This document shows, piece by piece, positions 62,641-64,000 of a DNA stretch of 64,000 nt. Positions within the stretch are counted from its first letter, which is position 1, and every line of letters starts with the position of its first letter. The position numbers and the translations under genes were made by a program. The stretch is taken from the NCBI GenBank assembly GCA_947846985.1, contig CANTUZ010000004.1, positions 55,901,672-55,965,671 of the forward strand. Direction: 5' to 3'. The notes under the pieces were generated by a model. The model ran no database searches. It was not told where the DNA came from and saw nothing but the letters and a program-made list of their open reading frames with translations. The stretch is from Fratercula arctica (lineage: Eukaryota > Chordata > Aves > Charadriiformes > Alcidae).

Positions 62641-63063
62641 AAGGAGCTTTCAGAGGACAGGCAAATGGAGGGATTCAGGAAATGTATGGAAGCAGAGAGA
62701 CAGAAGTTTTTTGGAAATCTTTATAGTTATTCGTACCCCAGTCACTGGGGCTTGCATTTGGGTATAGCATGAATTTTCGTCTAGCTGAATATGCACAGTG
62801 TTTTGACCGAAAGATGTATCTTGAAAGTATGAGGCATCCCTGCTTATGTTGTCTTTGACTGCAAGATATCCCTGTCTCACTAGCAGTCTCTTACTGAAGC
62901 AAACAGGGTGTATATCAATACATATGTTCCTGACAGAAAAATAATCAACGTAATGGAAGCAGTTTATATCCCAGAAGAGGTCTTTCTGTCTGAGAGATTC
63001 CAGACCATGGTAATGGACATTTATCGTCTTTGCAGAAGCTTTGAAATATTTCTTGTTGCAGTC

Positions 63064-63090
63064 TTTTTTTTTTTTTTTTTTTTTTTTTTT
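63064..63090. repeat. Poly(T) tract, 27 nt
   Basis: An uninterrupted run of T. No retroposed body is recognised next to it. Confidence 0.85.
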
Positions 63091-63638
63091 CTCTAGCCAT
63101 GTCTCCTATTGAATGTGCGTCTAATCAGGAAGAGATTTTGCAATATGATGAGCTGCAGTGCCACCAATAATTAATGCCATTCAACTTCGCAGCCATGATT
63201 TTCTATTTCCTTTCATCTTTGGTAGTTATTTACCCCTGCGCAAAGTGAGTATAACACTAACAAATCAGATTGCTTCTCAATTTACATATATACAATGCCA
63301 TTGCTTAGGAAAACAGTACTTACATGAGTAAATGAACAGTTAAACATCTGACTTACCATTTGCATCTGCAATCATAATAATGGCTTGCATAAGCTAACTG
63401 TGCAATTGTGCATGTGTTTTTGTGTATGCACCTGCCTTATGGTTCTCTTCACCTCTGTTACACATATATTTATGAAAATTTAGCATCTAATGTGTTTTGG
63501 TCCCCATTTTTGCTTTTTGATTTAAAAGACGGCACCTCTATCAACACCAAATTCCCAATTATCTTGGGTCATTTATTCAATCCATGTATAGTCTGAAATA
63601 AAGATACCATCTAACAGTTTATCACATCTTTCCTCACT

Positions 63639-63672
63639 AAAAAAAAAAAAAAAAAAGGATTTTTTTTTTTTT
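63639..63672. repeat. Poly(A) followed by poly(T)
   Basis: Eighteen A (63639-63656), a three-base spacer GGA, then thirteen T (63660-63672). The two runs could pair as a hairpin. Confidence 0.85.
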
Positions 63673-64000
63673 ATTTCTCTCAGCCAGTTACTGAAAAAGA
63701 TCAATGTACAGCCATAGAGCAAAGCATAACTAGCTGGTAAAATTGTACAGAAACTGACACAGAACTACGTTATTTTAAATTAACTGTAAGTACTGATTCT
63801 CACTTAAATTGCAAACTGTTCCATCATCTGCCAGTTACATAGTTAAACAGTAGCAGATTTCCACGCAGTCGCTCTGTGAATTGTATGCATTAGAGGAAAA
63901 AATTCTCTTCAGGATACTCTGACCAATAGCTTAAGCTACAGTTAGTTGTTTAAGTGCGTTACAGAGACCATTCACAGAAAGAGCTTGTGCTTTTGTGATC

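Larger units (their letters stand above)
62641..64000. other. Unique non-coding DNA with homopolymer tracts
   Basis: No gene is recognised. Apart from the T and A/T tracts there is a single perfect octamer ATTTGCAT at 63358-63365. Confidence 0.5.

Overview
The window looks like bird nuclear DNA from a gene-poor, AT-rich intergenic or intronic region. The evidence is its repeats. There are CR1 LINE fragments of several ages. Two of them keep the family's 3' end, an 8-bp ATTCTATG-type repeat. There is also a complete solo LTR of the avian ERV-L type. I found no complete protein-coding gene, no rRNA or tRNA gene, no CRISPR array and no bacterial-style operon. The species cannot be named from these data.

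Layout. 1-12990: unique AT-rich DNA with a TAAT-rich block near 2.4 kb that resembles a conserved enhancer, a 17-bp tandem duplication at 2.2 kb, a compact hairpin at 6.64 kb and a pair of octamer motifs at 7.36-7.40 kb. 12991-14965: a repeat cluster holding the 5' part of an ERV-L LTR on the plus strand, a tentative CR1 ORF2 piece, a CR1 3' end and a small antisense CR1 relic. 14966-26649: mostly unique, with a possible 27-nt microexon at 18.34 kb, a G-rich block at 19.1-19.65 kb and a second octamer pair at 25.1 kb. 26650-27704: a complete minus-strand solo LTR bounded by TCAAT duplications. 27705-37002: unique DNA with a possible 139-nt coding exon at 33.41 kb and a minus-strand CR1 at 34.2 kb. 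37010-37614: the best-preserved CR1, with an intact C-terminal ORF2 frame. 37622-57015: further CR1 copies of different ages (42.9, 50.7, 52.3, 52.75 and 55 kb), AAT and TTA/TTG microsatellites, and the first copy of an unclassified repeat at 42.4 kb. 57016-57273: a pure 37-unit CTTCC array running into a CT-rich tail. 57746-58083: the second copy of the unclassified repeat, which carries a long foldback. 61860-62640: a mosaic of direct and inverted units with degenerate telomere-like motifs. 62640-64000: unique DNA with long T and A/T tracts.

The CR1 and LTR copies are separate retrotransposition relics, so there is no set of genes here acting in a pathway. If a host gene spans the window, only two splice-site-bounded candidates (18337-18363 and 33412-33550, both plus strand) hint at it, and both are weak. 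The observations most worth following up are the unclassified repeat pair with its foldback, the telomere-like mosaic, the pure pentanucleotide array and the 139-nt exon candidate.
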